Assembly: GCF_018991925.1 (NCBI RefSeq)
Contig: NW_024726235.1
Coordinates: 3,530,135-3,594,134 of the forward strand
DNA from: Homarus americanus
Taxonomy: Eukaryota > Arthropoda > Malacostraca > Decapoda > Nephropidae
Direction: 5' to 3'
Length of the DNA stretch: 64,000 bases
Shown here: positions 10,430-22,589 of the stretch, one piece after another
Numbering within the stretch: position 1 is the stretch's first letter
How the letters are laid out: every line of letters starts with the position of its first letter
Notes under the pieces: generated by a model
The model's database searches: none
What the model was told of the DNA's origin: nothing
Seen by the model: the letters and a program-made list of their open reading frames with translations, nothing else
Program-made: the position numbers and the translations under genes

Positions 10430-11142
10430 CCCGGGATAAGTCTCGTCATTCTCCTCTGAATTCTTTCTAGGGATCCTAAGTGTATATCCATTCCGTAGTA
10501 CGACGACCAGAATTAACTGCATAATCCAAGTGAAGTCTCACCTCGCTAGTCTTGTAACTAACGCTTCTTTGTATAAACCCAAGTACTTTGTTAGCCTTGT
10601 TTCGAGCAAATGCACATTGTTGACTCTGTTTCTCAGTCGGATTTCTCTATAACATCGTTGTTCATCTGGTTTCTCAGTTTACATCTATACTAAGTACGTT
10701 ACATTTGTCCACATTAAATTTCTCCTGTCATATTTCAGACCATGCGAATTTTTTTTTAGATCTTCCTGAAGTTTTGCAAAGTCCATCAGATTTAATTTGC
10801 ACGTCAGCAAATTTACTTATGTTGCTGTCTGCGCCTATATCTATGTCGTTTATGTAAATTATAAAAAGTAATGGTCCAAGTACTGAGCCTTGGGGTACTC
10901 CACTAGTAACGTTACCCCGTTAATGCTTACTCGCTGTTTCCTGTCCTGTAACCACGCCCTAATCCGTTTAGAATATCTCCTCCAATTTCACGAGCCTCCA
11001 CTTTTCGTATTAGTATTTCGTGGGGGACGGATTCGAAAACAGTTGAAAATAATATTAATAGATTTCTCAGACATGAACGCCCACTTGTGAAGCCGTGCTG
11101 GGAATCATTGATCATCTTGTGTTTCTCCAGGTGATTTCGATA
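10430..11142 (-). mobile_element. Family B LINE reverse transcriptase fragment, minus strand, degraded
   Basis: This aligns in reverse with about 7583-8455 of the family B element. Recognisable parts are the segment before HGFTSGRSC (11080-11142), the [19 protein letters not shown] region (10848-10915) and the region before PGIRNLE (10430-10560). It is shorter than its counterpart because of several internal deletions, including the LDFSKAFDR codons near 11040. Its 3' end abuts family A at 10429/10430. Confidence 0.85.
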
Positions 11143-11279
11143 AGAAAGGGTGACACAAAAATACCACCTGAATGAAAGCTCATGAAGCCACATCGGTATT
11201 TCCTCCCGTCTATTGAAACGCGTGTGACTATCTTTTATGGGCCCAATGTTACAGTGCGAGGTAAAACACACACACACAC

Positions 11280-11282
<3 letters not shown>
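11143..11282. other. Short unique segment and (CA)n
   Basis: A unique stretch between the LINE fragment and the TA microsatellite, with a short CA run at 11266-11279. Confidence 0.5.

Positions 11283-11358
<76 letters not shown>
11283..11358. repeat. (TA)n microsatellite
   Basis: Uninterrupted TA repeat of 38 units. Confidence 0.98.
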
Positions 11359-11359
<1 letters not shown>

Positions 11360-12768
11360 TAGGCATACGTGAGTTAAAATGTACATTTTTTTATTGAAGG
11401 AATATGGTTGTTACTGAATCATCCAGGAACTGTCGTAACTATCCAAGAAATGGTCGGTACGGTATAATCAATGAATTTCCTTGGCCTAATGGCAATATGC
11501 TCTAATAATCAAGCTTTGGCAAATCGAAAATAGAATTAAAAGTGTATATGTATGACGTGGTAGGGTTTGTGGCGAAGTGGTATGGATGGTGGCTGTGAAG
11601 TGTGGTGGAGGTGAACAAGCTAACGTCGTGCCTGGAGGGTGTGGTGGTGGGCAGCATGCCAACACTACCACCCAGGAATGCCCACGGTCACGGAGGCCGT
11701 CCCTACCAAACCACAGGAGTCACCCCTGAACCTAGAAACTCTTCAACAAACACGATGAACCAAGCGTGTTTATTCAAGAGCCAAGATAAACTTTTCAACA
11801 AAGACGAATCTCGGGGGGCAGATCAAGCAGTAGTCTGGGCCAAGGTGCTCAAGGCAGCGACCCAGACCTTTTGTGATCAACAGGTCTCCCCAGCATCCTC
11901 CTCCATGCCCCTCACCTTACAAAGCCTCACCTATACCCAGGTCATTCCCCTTCAAGAGATTTTACACTCTTGTGATTTCCGGTTCCCAAGATTCAAATAA
12001 GCACGCGCGGATTTCAAAAATATTCTATAATAAAATCAGAAGACAAAAACTTTTTAACTCGAATATAACATTGAGAGAACTTGTGTTGCCGGGTTCCCAC
12101 CTTTCACAAGATATATCTCGTTTGTGATATATTAAATTAGTAATGTTTCATATGTGGCTTAGGGTCACAGATAGGACAAGTCGTGACAAAATACTTAAAT
12201 CCATTGTTATTAACCCAACAATATTATCTCAGTAAATAACAATGCAAGTAAAATACCTGGGGCCTCCAGTAATCCTTAATGAAATAAAATTTTAAAGGAA
12301 ACTACTGTACTGTTAACCCAACCTACACTTCTCATTATATAAAATTATACTAAAAATATACAAATTATATCAGTCAGGTTTAGAATTAGCCGTATTATAC
12401 ACTTAACCCGTTGTCCTCCGGTACACAGGCACTCCATATAATGTGGAAAAGCCGCTAAAAACTAAACGAAGAAGTGTAACAAGTTAAGAAACAGCCAATT
12501 TGGTGAAATATGGTGATCTAATTTGCATCATTCTGCTTCCGAAAAATCCTATACATACAGTACATTTAAATATGTACCTTCCTTGCCTTAAATAATCGTA
12601 TCAATATCATTTACTTGAACTTTAGGAGAATTCCAACCATTAAAATGTATAAACGTAATGAATATTTGTTTGCAATCTCAGCATATATTGAGATAAAATA
12701 TAATAAAGCCCCTGTAGCAAAAATGGACGATAAAGGGAGGAGAAAAAGGGCGAAGCATGAAAATAGTA
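11359..12768. other. No gene recognised; one 132-codon unassigned ORF
   Basis: Mostly AT-rich sequence. The open frame at 11602-12000 (plus) is 132 codons with ordinary composition, but no motif was recognised and its length is within chance expectation for 64 kb. It could be a fragment of an unrecognised mobile element. Confidence 0.4.
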
Positions 12769-13115
12769 CATAAGAACATAAAAACATAAGAAAGTGGGAT
12801 ACTGCAGGAGGCCGACTGGCCCATACAGGGCAGATCCCTTTCACACCCATCCCAGCACTTCCATGTGCCTATCCAACTTCGTCTTGAAGCTCCCTAGCGT
12901 CCCCGATCCTACTATAGCACTCGGTAGCCTATTCCACATATCCACAACTCTATTACCAAACCAGTGCTTGCCTATATCCTTTCTGAATCGGAATTTATCT
13001 AATTTAAAGCCATTTGTTCTAGTTATTTCGTTATTACTGAGCTTCAGAACATCTTCCATTTTACCCTTGTTAATCCCACTTACCCACTTGTACACCTCTA
13101 TCATATCTCCCCTTA
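12769..13115 (-). mobile_element. CR1-like LINE family C, 3' end, minus strand
   Basis: 5'-truncated 3' end. The minus-strand frame 12841-13104 encodes an 87-residue C-terminal block (V-Y-K-W-V-S-G-I-N-K ... FKLDKFRFRKDIGKHWFGN) homologous to families A and B but clearly distinct. The tail appears on the plus strand as CATAAGAACATAAAAACATAAG at 12769-12790, preceded (in element order) by a GGCC-bearing palindrome. Confidence 0.88.
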
Positions 13116-13300
13116 AGAAATTAAAACAATGTACCGTAGCTGAAAGAAAAACAAACCTGTAAAACCTTTAAGAATGACGAAGTAAACTTATACCTGCAAC
13201 ATTTAATGCATTGAAAGAAGTGAGCGAAATAACCTTTCGAACAGGAAGCAAATATAAGTTACCCCAAGTAGCTATTTCTTAGAACCAAACAACTGGCGCA
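13116..13300. other. Short unique spacer
   Basis: Nothing recognised between two LINE ends. Confidence 0.4.
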
Positions 13301-13578
13301 TCTTATAATATCCGAGCAGGATAGGACTCGTAGCAACGGATTTAAGTTGGATAAGTTTAGGTTTAGGAGGGAGATAGGAAGGAACTGGTTCACAAATAGG
13401 GTGGTGGACGAGTGGAACAAGCTTAGCAACTTTGTAGTAAGTGCTGGAACTCTGGAAAGTTTTAAAAGGAGGCTAGATAGATTCATGGATGATAGAGAGT
13501 GGTAGTAACTCTGGACAGGAGCTGCCATGCACAGGCCAACCGGCCTATTGCAGACTCCTTATCTTCTTATGTTCTTAT
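13301..13578 (+). mobile_element. Family A LINE 3' end, plus strand
   Basis: The last part of ORF2, the 3' UTR and TTCTTATGTTCTTAT tail of family A, 5'-truncated. It matches the reverse complement of 9744-10020 closely. Its tail runs directly into the tail of a minus-strand family B copy. Confidence 0.9.
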
Positions 13579-13591
13579 AAGAACATAAGAA
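13564..13591. repeat. Perfect 28-bp palindrome at LINE tail-to-tail junction
   Basis: The TTCTTATG tail of the family A copy meets the reverse-complement tail of the family B copy. The joint is a perfect palindrome with no spacer, centred between 13577 and 13578. Confidence 0.92.
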
Positions 13592-13655
13592 TGGAGGAAA
13601 CTGCAGCGGGCCTATTGGCCCATGCTGGGCAGTCCCGTTTATACCCAACCCCTAT
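13579..13655 (-). mobile_element. Family B LINE 3' terminus, minus strand (short)
   Basis: The last roughly 75 bases of family B (octamer tail, GGCCTATTGGCC palindrome, and the 3' end of ORF2) in reverse orientation. Similarity ends near 13655, so it is either strongly 5'-truncated or the remainder of an older copy. Confidence 0.85.
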
Positions 13656-15662
13656 TGCTATGTTCAAACAACATACTATGAACCGAACCACCTCCCTCTC
13701 TACGCCTCCAATCCATAGCATATTCAATACTTAAATTCCATTGGGTATGACAAGGGAAATGTTGTTTAGAAGCGTGAATATTGTACTTAAGGACATGACT
13801 GAATTTTATCATGAACAAGCATGTATCGGCTAATTACCGGTAGTTTATTCACATCAAAACATGAACACAAGTATGGAACATCAAATAAGTTCAGTATTTA
13901 TTAAGACTATTAAGGTAGTTATGAGAGGAACCGAACGTGTATAGTTTCGGTAAAGAGTTAAATGGCTACAACTATGTTACTACCATACTTACTGTAAACA
14001 TCACCGTCAGTAGGATCGTCCACGGTGTATTCTTGAGGTTTAGTAAAGCCCGTGGAGGCCAGTAGGGCCAGGCAGGCAGCCCGCACCACCACAAAGGAAC
14101 ACTTGCACATGGCCTATTGAAGTCTCTTCACCACCGTACGAATTCCAAGATTTCACACTACCACCGATCTTGTGGGTCACACTCACAATAACACACGACC
14201 CTCTACGCACACACTGCGTAGTTATGCAAGTATATATCACCGAATGGGCGCACTGGATGAGGACAAATACATGTATTATCACAACATCACAATCACTATA
14301 ACCTATCACAGCCAGTGGGAGCGAGGGTACAAGCGGTCCTCACGTCGCGCGCGCCTCAGGTAGACTGGCGCATTCAACGGCTGGCGGGCAGGGACGCTCC
14401 TCGCCCAGCTACCACCCACCCATTTAAATCTTTACTCACGCTAATGTAAATCTCTTCTTAGCGTTAACCATAAACAAATTTAACACATTGAACAGTATTT
14501 TAACTGTCTTTATTCCTATATGTGTATGACAAAAAGAATGTGTTCATTATACTTATAAATCCATCAAAATAATAAAATGATAGTTAGCAACTGTTACCTG
14601 GAAGTTGAGGTAATGAGGGAGGAGATACCTTCCAGCGTCCCTCCCACCACTCTTAATCAGTTTTGGAAGTTATCATATCCTTTACCTGAGAATATGATTC
14701 ATGCTAAAATAATGACTTAAGTTGTGTGGTGAACAAATAGATGTATTTCTTGAGTAATTTTATATGAATTAACTCCCCAAAAAGCAACACTGCGGGTACT
14801 GAATATGACTGGCTTAAGTTTGGTTGGTAGCCCTGATTGAACAAGAGGTTGCTGGGGGCTAGGGCTGGTCGGTCGTTACCTGTGCCCCACACCAGAGCAG
14901 CAGGGGAACAGGTAACAGATTTATATACACAATGTATTTTACCGTTGTGTGCGTCTTCAAAACGATTTACAACAAGGCATAGCCCAAGTTTATTTGAAAC
15001 GCAATTTGTCGGGTATGGGAATCCCGCACCTCGACGCTACTCTCCCCTTTATACCCGGGCCAAGATTCATAAAATATCGTAAGTAAAGACATTCCTGTAA
15101 CTGGCAATGTAGTAGACCATCCGGTACCCGATGGTTCACATACAACTCAAAGCAGCCTTGAAATTAATTTGAGGCTCCATCGAGACTCGTTATGTTCTTC
15201 AGCTTGTTCTTGGTCACGGGAGTAAATCAACATTCGAATATCAGAATCCAGACATTGATTTACATTTGAGATTCATATTTTGTGCCGCCACGTCCGAGTC
15301 ATTGTATCCAGATGATGGCACACGTTCCGCGGTATCTTGCACCCCGTCCTGACCTCCCCGCCTTATCCACGTCTCCTAAAAGTTCTTACTTTTTTTTTTG
15401 TATCCTTAATCATGGATGACGAGTTTGAGATCATATCGGTCTCCGGTTAAGGCTGGGCACAATATCGATATCTTACTAGCCATCAACTTGGTACCGTGAC
15501 CTAAAAGTGAATAGGATGTGTTTTAATATCTTCACTTCCTGAGAGAAAAGCCAGAGGAAACTTTGAGAGCCACAGATTCTTCAGTACAATTTGTGTGGAG
15601 TTTATATTTTACATTGTTCTGTACATAACGTGCGATCGCAGGACAAATTCTCAGGATCACAT
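13656..15662. other. No gene recognised
   Basis: About 2 kb of mixed composition with a CpG-rich patch at 14320-14410 (several CGCG). No domain-bearing ORF, RNA gene or ordered repeat was seen. Confidence 0.45.
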
Positions 15663-15784
15663 GAAGATTAACCCCCTGCTTATTTTACTTTATGATTAGA
15701 CATCCTAACACTACCTAGGGGGTTGGGTTAGGTTAGGTTAGCGTGTTTTATCTTTAGGTGAAATAAGCAGGAGGCTATTCTTCA
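15663..15784. repeat. Foldback element with GGTTA core (copy 1)
   Basis: The left arm starts GAAGATTAACCCCCTGCTTA. The right arm ends with its approximate reverse complement (GTGAAATAAGCAGG ... ATTCTTC). Between them lie a GGGGGTTGG and GGTTAGGTTA core. It is short, non-coding and palindromic, like a MITE or foldback transposon. Similar elements occur at 19012, 29877, 55459, 56290 and, in part, 38785 and 57288. Confidence 0.72.
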
Positions 15785-15931
15785 GGGGATTCCTTTCTCC
15801 TAGTGCCAGTTAGGTGAGCGAAGAACCTACTAGGGGTACATTGCGTGGGTGGGAGAGGGAGTGGTTTTTTTTTTTTTTACGGGGATTAGCCCACCTGGGC
15901 ACAGGTCACTGACCCACATCGGGGCCTGGGG

Positions 15932-15933
<2 letters not shown>

Positions 15934-15991
<58 letters not shown>
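15934..15991. repeat. (AAT)n microsatellite
   Basis: Uninterrupted TAA repeat of about 19 units. Further degenerate units follow near 16036-16052. A short poly(T) run lies just before it at about 15866-15878. Confidence 0.97.
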
Positions 15992-16279
15992 TCATAGTAA
16001 ATAAAATTTATAATACAAATTAATAAACTATTAAAGATAATAATAATAATAATTAAGAACCACAAACACAAAAATGAAAAGTGAGAAACAATATATGTTT
16101 GTTGTGTTGTCAATAGTAAGAGAAACAATTGAGACCCTACAATTGCGTGTAAGTAAGGCAGAAAGTCAGATCAGCAACCTGGGACTTGGTCATAATTTTC
16201 GTGATGCCATATGGCAGCAGGGTCAACCATTAGACAATACATTATGCTTCCAATTTCTTCATAGGCGGTAGTACCTCCC

Positions 16280-16850
16280 TGTTTGGTAGCTGCCTACTAC
16301 TGTGTGGATGGGAGGGACAGTGTGCGTGGGTGGGTGAGGATAACGGGAGGGAAGGTGGATGGAGACCGTTGCCAGCAGCACACACCAGCGGAAACTGACA
16401 ATACATGTGGGAACTATCGCTAGAGTAGGCGGGGTGGGTGGGTGAGGTGGGCGGGAATAGTGTTGTGAGAGGGGTGGGTGAGGTGGGCGGGAATAGTGTT
16501 GTGAGAGGGGTGGGTGAGGCTCCACACCCAACCTAACACCGTGGGAGGAGGCATAGAAGGGGGAAGGGAGGGCGTCTGCACTTGTAGTTCATCACTTGCA
16601 AAGATTGTTGTTCGACCAGTTATGTGGTGGTAGTGGGAAGAGTGTGGGCGGAAGTGGTTGTGGTAAGGGTGTGGAAGGTAGTGGAAGGGTGTGGAAGGCA
16701 GTGGAAGGTTGTGGAAGGTAATGGAAGGGTGTGGACGGTAGTGGAAGGGTAGTTGTAATGGATGTTGTAGGAGTGTGGATGGTAGTAATGAGGGTGGCAA
16801 TGGTAGTTGTGGTGATGGTAGCAGGAGGAGAGTCAAGATAATGTGATCCG
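16280..16850. repeat. G/T-rich minisatellite region
   Basis: It contains a 36-bp unit repeated about 2.3 times at 16437-16520 (marked by GAATAGTGTTGTGAGAG) and degenerate repeats of GTGGAAGGTAGTGGAAGG type at 16625-16830. The long minus-strand frame across it (16420-17055) is a by-product of this composition. Confidence 0.8.
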
Positions 16851-18179
16851 TGACAGGTGGTGGTGGCGGTAATCCATCACAAGAATCACACCACAGTAGC
16901 ATCTCCCTCCCTCCCTCCCTCTCTCCTCTCACTAACCCGCTGCTTGTTTGTCCTACTATTATCCTCTTTATCCCTATTCTACCGTTCTCACCCCATTCCC
17001 TCCATGGTAGACTGGACAGCTGTTTTCTGTTTACGTCGACCATCAATAGATCCAAAAATCCGAAGCTTAACCAACAAGGTCCTGGATTCTCGAAGGTTCG
17101 TACGTTAATTTTTCCAACAGAGTAGAGATGTGAGAACTAATCGAACTAGTTTAATGTAACCGGCACAACCGATGCCTAAAGTATGTAAGTACTTTTATCC
17201 TATCCCCAATTGCACGAAAAAATGACATAGGAATCTTTGACAATTCAGTATCCGCCAAAGAGTTTTCCATCCACCAATCTAGTCAGTCAACTCTGAGCAG
17301 GAACAACGAGTACATCCATGTATTTCCCCCAGATTCATATTTGTGATTGTAAGAGTATACTATATTTAGCAGCAAACATTGGCCAACACTCTCTACATAT
17401 GCAAAGTCTCCAACGGGATTATCCTGGCATGTTTAAGCTCAGGGCGTAAACATGAAGTCGATGGTCAGGTTCCCAGGACGTTTAAACCCACAATGTATAT
17501 TTAAATACATTAATGCAGGAAACAAGCTTGGTCAAAGTTTTACTGTTGTCTATCTGGCAGATGGCGTCCCTGTCAGCACACTATAATGGAGAACAAGGGA
17601 TTCAAGTTGCGGGTCAAAATGAGGATGGAATACTCTCCGTGGAAGGTAATTTCACGCGCGCCAAGTTCATGATAAATCCTTTAACCTCGCGGATAAAAAT
17701 TATTACCAAGCAGGAAGATATTAGTACAAGTTACAGTGGAAAGAGGAGTCATATCCAAGCATATATCTTCACTCCTCCATATACGCTAGAGACACCTTCC
17801 AAATACCCACATATTAATATAAGTATAAGACACAGCGTCGGAAAGTGTCCTTGCTGCCGTGTGCAAATACCCTTGCTCGCACGAATAACAATGGTACGAT
17901 ATGGTTGAGAAGGTCATGTAAGTAATGCGTGCGACTGTCAGAGCAAAGATGACCGTGTGAGTCTGGTAGGAGGGGAGGATGCTAAGCTACCTCTTGGTTG
18001 AGGGACACAGGAAAGAGGCGTGGACCAGGGGCGGTGGATGGGTCGGAGGATCGTGAACCAAGGGACGGGACGCGGAGGCCAGGTGTACCTACTTAGGTAT
18101 AATTGCTTCCTTCCCATCCTCTACCTGTGGAGCCTCACAGCTTCTCTTGACAGCCCACCTGCTCTCTCCTGCCCATCTA
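16851..18179. other. No gene recognised
   Basis: Pyrimidine-rich patch at 16900-16930, otherwise unique-looking. The 131-codon frame at 17513-17908 has ordinary composition but no recognised motif and may be chance. Confidence 0.4.
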
Positions 18180-18520
18180 GAGGTCGTCACAATATGTGGT
18201 GTGATGGCGAAATCTTCGCTTCAAGGCCATGACAGGTATAGGGGACTGTCACCTCCAAGGCCATGGCAGTGGTAGGGGTCTGCCACCTTCAGAGAGAAAG
18301 ACGGTCAGAATCGTCACCTCCAAGCTAAAACAAAGGAATAAATCACCTACTGTGAGCATCTCAAAGGAGTGGGTCAGAACCACCATCGCAGAAGAGTAAG
18401 ATCGACACTCCAAGGTTACGACACAGGTCACAATCATCGCCTCAAGGCTATGATGGAGCAAACAGCTTTCATCCACGACAATGAGAGGAAACAGAAGGGT
18501 TGTCACCACCTCCAGGACTA
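18180..18520. repeat. Degenerate minisatellite (GTCACCTCCAAGGCCATG type)
   Basis: Units of roughly 40 bases marked by CACCTCCAAGG and CCATGGCAG/CATGACAG recur with decreasing similarity across the interval. The clearest pair is at 18216-18290. Confidence 0.6.
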
Positions 18521-19011
18521 CAGTTAACATGAGAAGGCACCGTTATATCGGGGGGGGGGGGGACAAAGCAAGTGATGAGCAACCTCAGTGAGATATTCTA
18601 ATTCAGTCCTGTTCTTACTGCTTCTGCTTTCTGTCTGTCTGTGTTTGTATGTCTGTCTCGTTAATGTTAATGTCTGACTATGCGAGTGGAACATTTTATA
18701 AACAAATGAAGAAAATAAAAACTTGAGCGTGTCTATACTTAGCTGCACATAAGCAGGTGTGATTATGTTTGACTGCATACTGTATATAACTGTGTCTGGG
18801 TGTGTCTAACTACAGGGCGGGAAACTCCTCTCTCCCACACAGAAAATGGATGAGAGTGGAAAACCTAAGAAGTGATGCAACCTTTATATTCTGTATAGAT
18901 TAGTGATTGTTAAAGTTTAAATACTGTATATCTGTTGAGATCTGTGTAAGAACATCACATTAAAGGGATATAGACGCTTTGTATGAATATGAGTTATATT
19001 ATGGATCATGT
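18521..19011. other. No gene recognised; G-run
   Basis: A run of 13 G at 18550-18562. Otherwise unremarkable. Confidence 0.5.
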
Positions 19012-19250
19012 GACGATTATCTCCACCCCAGCGACCGTAAGATTAAACACACTAACGCTAACCTAACCTAGCATAAGTTAACCTAATATAACTTAAACTG
19101 ACCTAATGCAAGCTTACCTAAACTAACTTAGTGTAACCTAAACTAATCTAGTCTAAATTACGCTAGCCTAACCTAACCTAACTTAAATAATAACCTAAGT
19201 TGTGTGACGGTGGTTATTATCCGGTGAAATAAGCTGGGAGCTACTATTCA
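19012..19250. repeat. Foldback element with CCTAA core (copy 2, reverse orientation)
   Basis: Same family as 15663-15784 but with the core reading CCTAACCTAA. The right arm ends GGTGAAATAAGCTGGGAGC. The left arm carries GATTAAACACACTAACGCTA. The core is longer and more degenerate. Confidence 0.65.
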
Positions 19251-19990
19251 ATTCTAACTTCTAATGGCAAAAAAAAAAGCATCCAGAAATCACACGACAG
19301 AGGTAATATAAATTTTCAGTTGAATGAACTTTAAAGGTAATTTATTGAGTGATACAAACGACAGAACAGGAAACAGTACAATCAAAGCTGTAAATATGGA
19401 CACGGTAGTTTTAGGGTTAATTTTGCACCTTGATTCTTTATTCTGAGAGCGAAATGATGTGCTTTTATCTCACTGTATATTCAGGAATGCAGAAGGTAAA
19501 CAGCAACTCGCGGGCTACTCCACTTATTTTGATCGGACCTTGATATATGATGCTAAGGTGACGACTCAGTGATATCCTGTGCAAAAGCATAATGGCAGTG
19601 CTAGCATAGTGCTCACGGTGGCCTGATCCCGGGTGGAGTTTGTAGTTCGCTCACACTCCGGGAAAGGTTGTCTTCCTGATGGACTCCCCCACCACGTCAC
19701 TCTCCACGTCGGACCCAGACATAGTCCCATTCCCTCTAAGATGTTCAACCTTTTCATCTGGATCCTCATCTAGGAAATTAACCAAAGTACAGCTCACCCT
19801 ACCATACCAACCACCAACATCACTATTTTTAGTCTTACTTTAACTGGATCTACCACGTTTCTAACATTACGTAATCTACATCCATAAAGCAAGGCTTCCA
19901 CCCTTGGGCTCGTCCATATTCTGCCTCTGTACAACATTTTGACCTTTACAAGAGCCACGTTCGCCCCCACCCTACCCGCTCTCACGGGTA

Positions 19991-19992
<2 letters not shown>
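19251..19992. other. No gene recognised
   Basis: Mixed unique sequence. The 67-codon minus frame at 19566-19769 has no recognised motif. Confidence 0.4.

Positions 19993-20040
<48 letters not shown>
19993..20040. repeat. (CA)n microsatellite
   Basis: Uninterrupted AC repeat of 24 units. Confidence 0.97.
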
Positions 20041-20042
<2 letters not shown>

Positions 20043-20792
20043 ATTGCTGTTGGACAAAATACATCTCTTCTCCTCATTAACAACCAATCTCTCGATTCCT
20101 CCCTACTTCTCCTACATGTCAGATGATCATCCTCCCTCCTAATCTCAGCCATAATATATATAATTCCCTATCATAAAAATGCTACATTGTGCAATTTTCA
20201 GTTAAACTTCAACATTATTCAACCTTTTCTTCGTTCCTCACACTTCCCTTCCTTATCGAGTCTTTCCAATTACCTACAAACAATAGCTCTTTAAATATAA
20301 CATATAAACCTATCTCCTATCACGTAAAAGAAGAAGTATATTTTCATCTTTTTTTATCTATGGTGAACCAGGCGCACCTACAGGAGCTTAAGTAGGTTCC
20401 CCGTCAGTATCGTTGCCCCTCACAGGTTACATATAGACTATACATACAAGTATCACAAATCAAGGCCAGATTCTCTAAATCATAATACAAGGATCCTCTA
20501 CATGAAGACATATTTATCATTCCCTAAAAACAAAAGAGAAGAGAGAAAAAGAGAAAGAAATTTTACCTTCGATTTTTACATAACAATTAAGGTATCATTA
20601 CCCCATATGTCCAAAGTGCCGACCTTGTTAGTGTCCCACAGTGAGAGTATAACATTCACTCATCTTCACCAAGGCCCAACAGTAAGAACATCAGCTCAAG
20701 AAGAGTGACCTTTTGTTGCTGGTGGAGAGTGACCTTTACTGGTCCGTGTAAAACTTGGCTTCATTGTTTATGTATGGTTACCTCTCCACAAA

Positions 20793-20795
<3 letters not shown>
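20041..20795. other. AT-rich sequence, nothing recognised
   Basis: Only short chance open frames. Confidence 0.45.

Positions 20796-20826
<31 letters not shown>
20796..20826. repeat. (TG)n microsatellite
   Basis: Uninterrupted TG repeat of about 15 units. Confidence 0.97.
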
Positions 20827-20827
<1 letters not shown>

Positions 20828-21196
20828 AGAAATTAACCGTCAGTATAAACTCACTAAAAACCTGGTCTCTTGGTCTGAGATGAAAGCATGCTGAAAACCT
20901 TCCCGCTGACTGACTGAGTGGCATCACATCACTGTAAAAACGGCCACACTGGAACTACGACACAAAGATGATGGCCTAAATACCGTTGACATACCGCTGA
21001 GACTCGACCGTAACTTACAACTCTCTCTCAGCGATATGAGTTAACGAAGGAAGCCCCTGAGAACCTTTAGGCTGAAGGTGTCGTACGCTGAGGTGAAGGT
21101 TTGTGTGGAGGTGAACGGGGCAGTTGTTGAGCGTATGTTAGCCGGGTTAACGCATAGCCTCGGGCCACAACGGAACTCTTGGCTCTACCGTGCACG

Positions 21197-21317
21197 CACA
21201 CACACACACACACACACACACCTTGGTACCTGCGCACACTCTCAACACGTACAACCTACGCGCTAACACATGCTACGACACCACGCATATTGTAGACAAC
21301 GAAGTAAACAAACACAC

Positions 21318-21382
<65 letters not shown>

Positions 21383-21545
21383 GCACACACCATACACACA
21401 GACTATTCATCCAGCACACTCTAAACAGACAAACAAAGACACACAAACACCACGCACTTCAGACCCCCCCCCACACACACACAAAGCCATGCCCTCTGCA
21501 CTTCTCCACACTCTCCACGATGCTTACTACGCACTGCCACTAACA

Positions 21546-21594
<49 letters not shown>

Positions 21595-21692
21595 GTACTT
21601 TGAAAGTTCCAGGAAAGTGGAATGTGCATTTGACGTATAAGTGTACATATAAGATACATACATACATACGTACATACATACATACATACACA
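21197..21692. repeat. Compound microsatellite cluster: CA, TA, CA, ATAC
   Basis: (CA)n at 21197-21221, (TA)n at 21321-21381 flanked by CA runs, (CA)n at 21549-21593 and (CATA)n-type repeats at 21655-21692. The overlapping open frames here (His-Thr, Tyr-Ile and Cys-Val repeats on both strands) come from the repeats and are not genes. Confidence 0.95.
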
Positions 21693-22440
21693 CAATATAC
21701 ATGCGTACATGACTCACTCATTCAGGTTCCTTCTGGATGAGAGAGTGAAGACCAGTGCGTCCAGTTCTTCATCAGCTTGTATTACCTTAACCTGTACCAG
21801 GGTGAACGGGCTACCGAGTGGCCTATACAGCGAGCATTCACAACTCGGTGCAACACGACATCCTGATCTGACCAATGCTTGTCTAGTCGTCTCTCGAAGA
21901 AGACAAGAAACGGCAACACTCCCCCAAGACACAAATATAAATATTACAGTAACGCTTAACGTACCTGGTGACTTAATTATGGTCTCACGAGACTTGGTAT
22001 AGCATCTTATTACTCACCAAAGGGCGTCTTATGACTCACTATATAGCCTGTTGTAACATGGTGTACTACTAATGAATGTCTACTACTACTACTACAACTA
22101 CTACTTTTATTGCTACTACTACTTTTACTACTACTAATACTTTTACTATTACTACTCTACCACTACTAGCACCTGAAGACTACTTCCCAAAAACCTAACA
22201 CAAAATAAAAATTAAACAAGAAAACGAATTAAGAAAAATTATAATTACATGAAAAAAATAAGTAAATAACAAAAACGGATAAAAGAGAAAATGCATAAAT
22301 TCCCAAAAACACCAAATAAAAAAAAAAAAAAATACCAACACAAAGGGAAAGAGTTAACATATACAATTTACACAGACACAGACAGACAGACAAGCAAGGA
22401 GAAGCAGTCATTTCCCGTTATGACACAACAGTGAAGGGAA
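21693..22440. other. No gene; short imperfect CTA repeats
   Basis: Degenerate (CTA)n at 22081-22175 and an A-rich stretch at 22200-22335. Nothing else recognised. Confidence 0.5.
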
Positions 22441-22467
22441 AATAACAAGAATAACAATAATAATAAC

Positions 22468-22501
<34 letters not shown>
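22441..22501. repeat. (AAT)n microsatellite
   Basis: Imperfect from 22441, perfect TAA repeat from about 22467. Confidence 0.95.
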
Positions 22502-22589
22502 GAAAAACAATAAATACATAATAGCAAAATAAAAACGTATTTGTATTTCCTGGGAAAGAATTGTCATTTCCGTCTAAGCTGAGAGAGAA

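Noticed and set aside
16420..17055. 211-codon minus-strand Pro/His-rich frame
   Set aside because: It covers the GTGGAAGG minisatellite and the 36-bp repeat; no domain.
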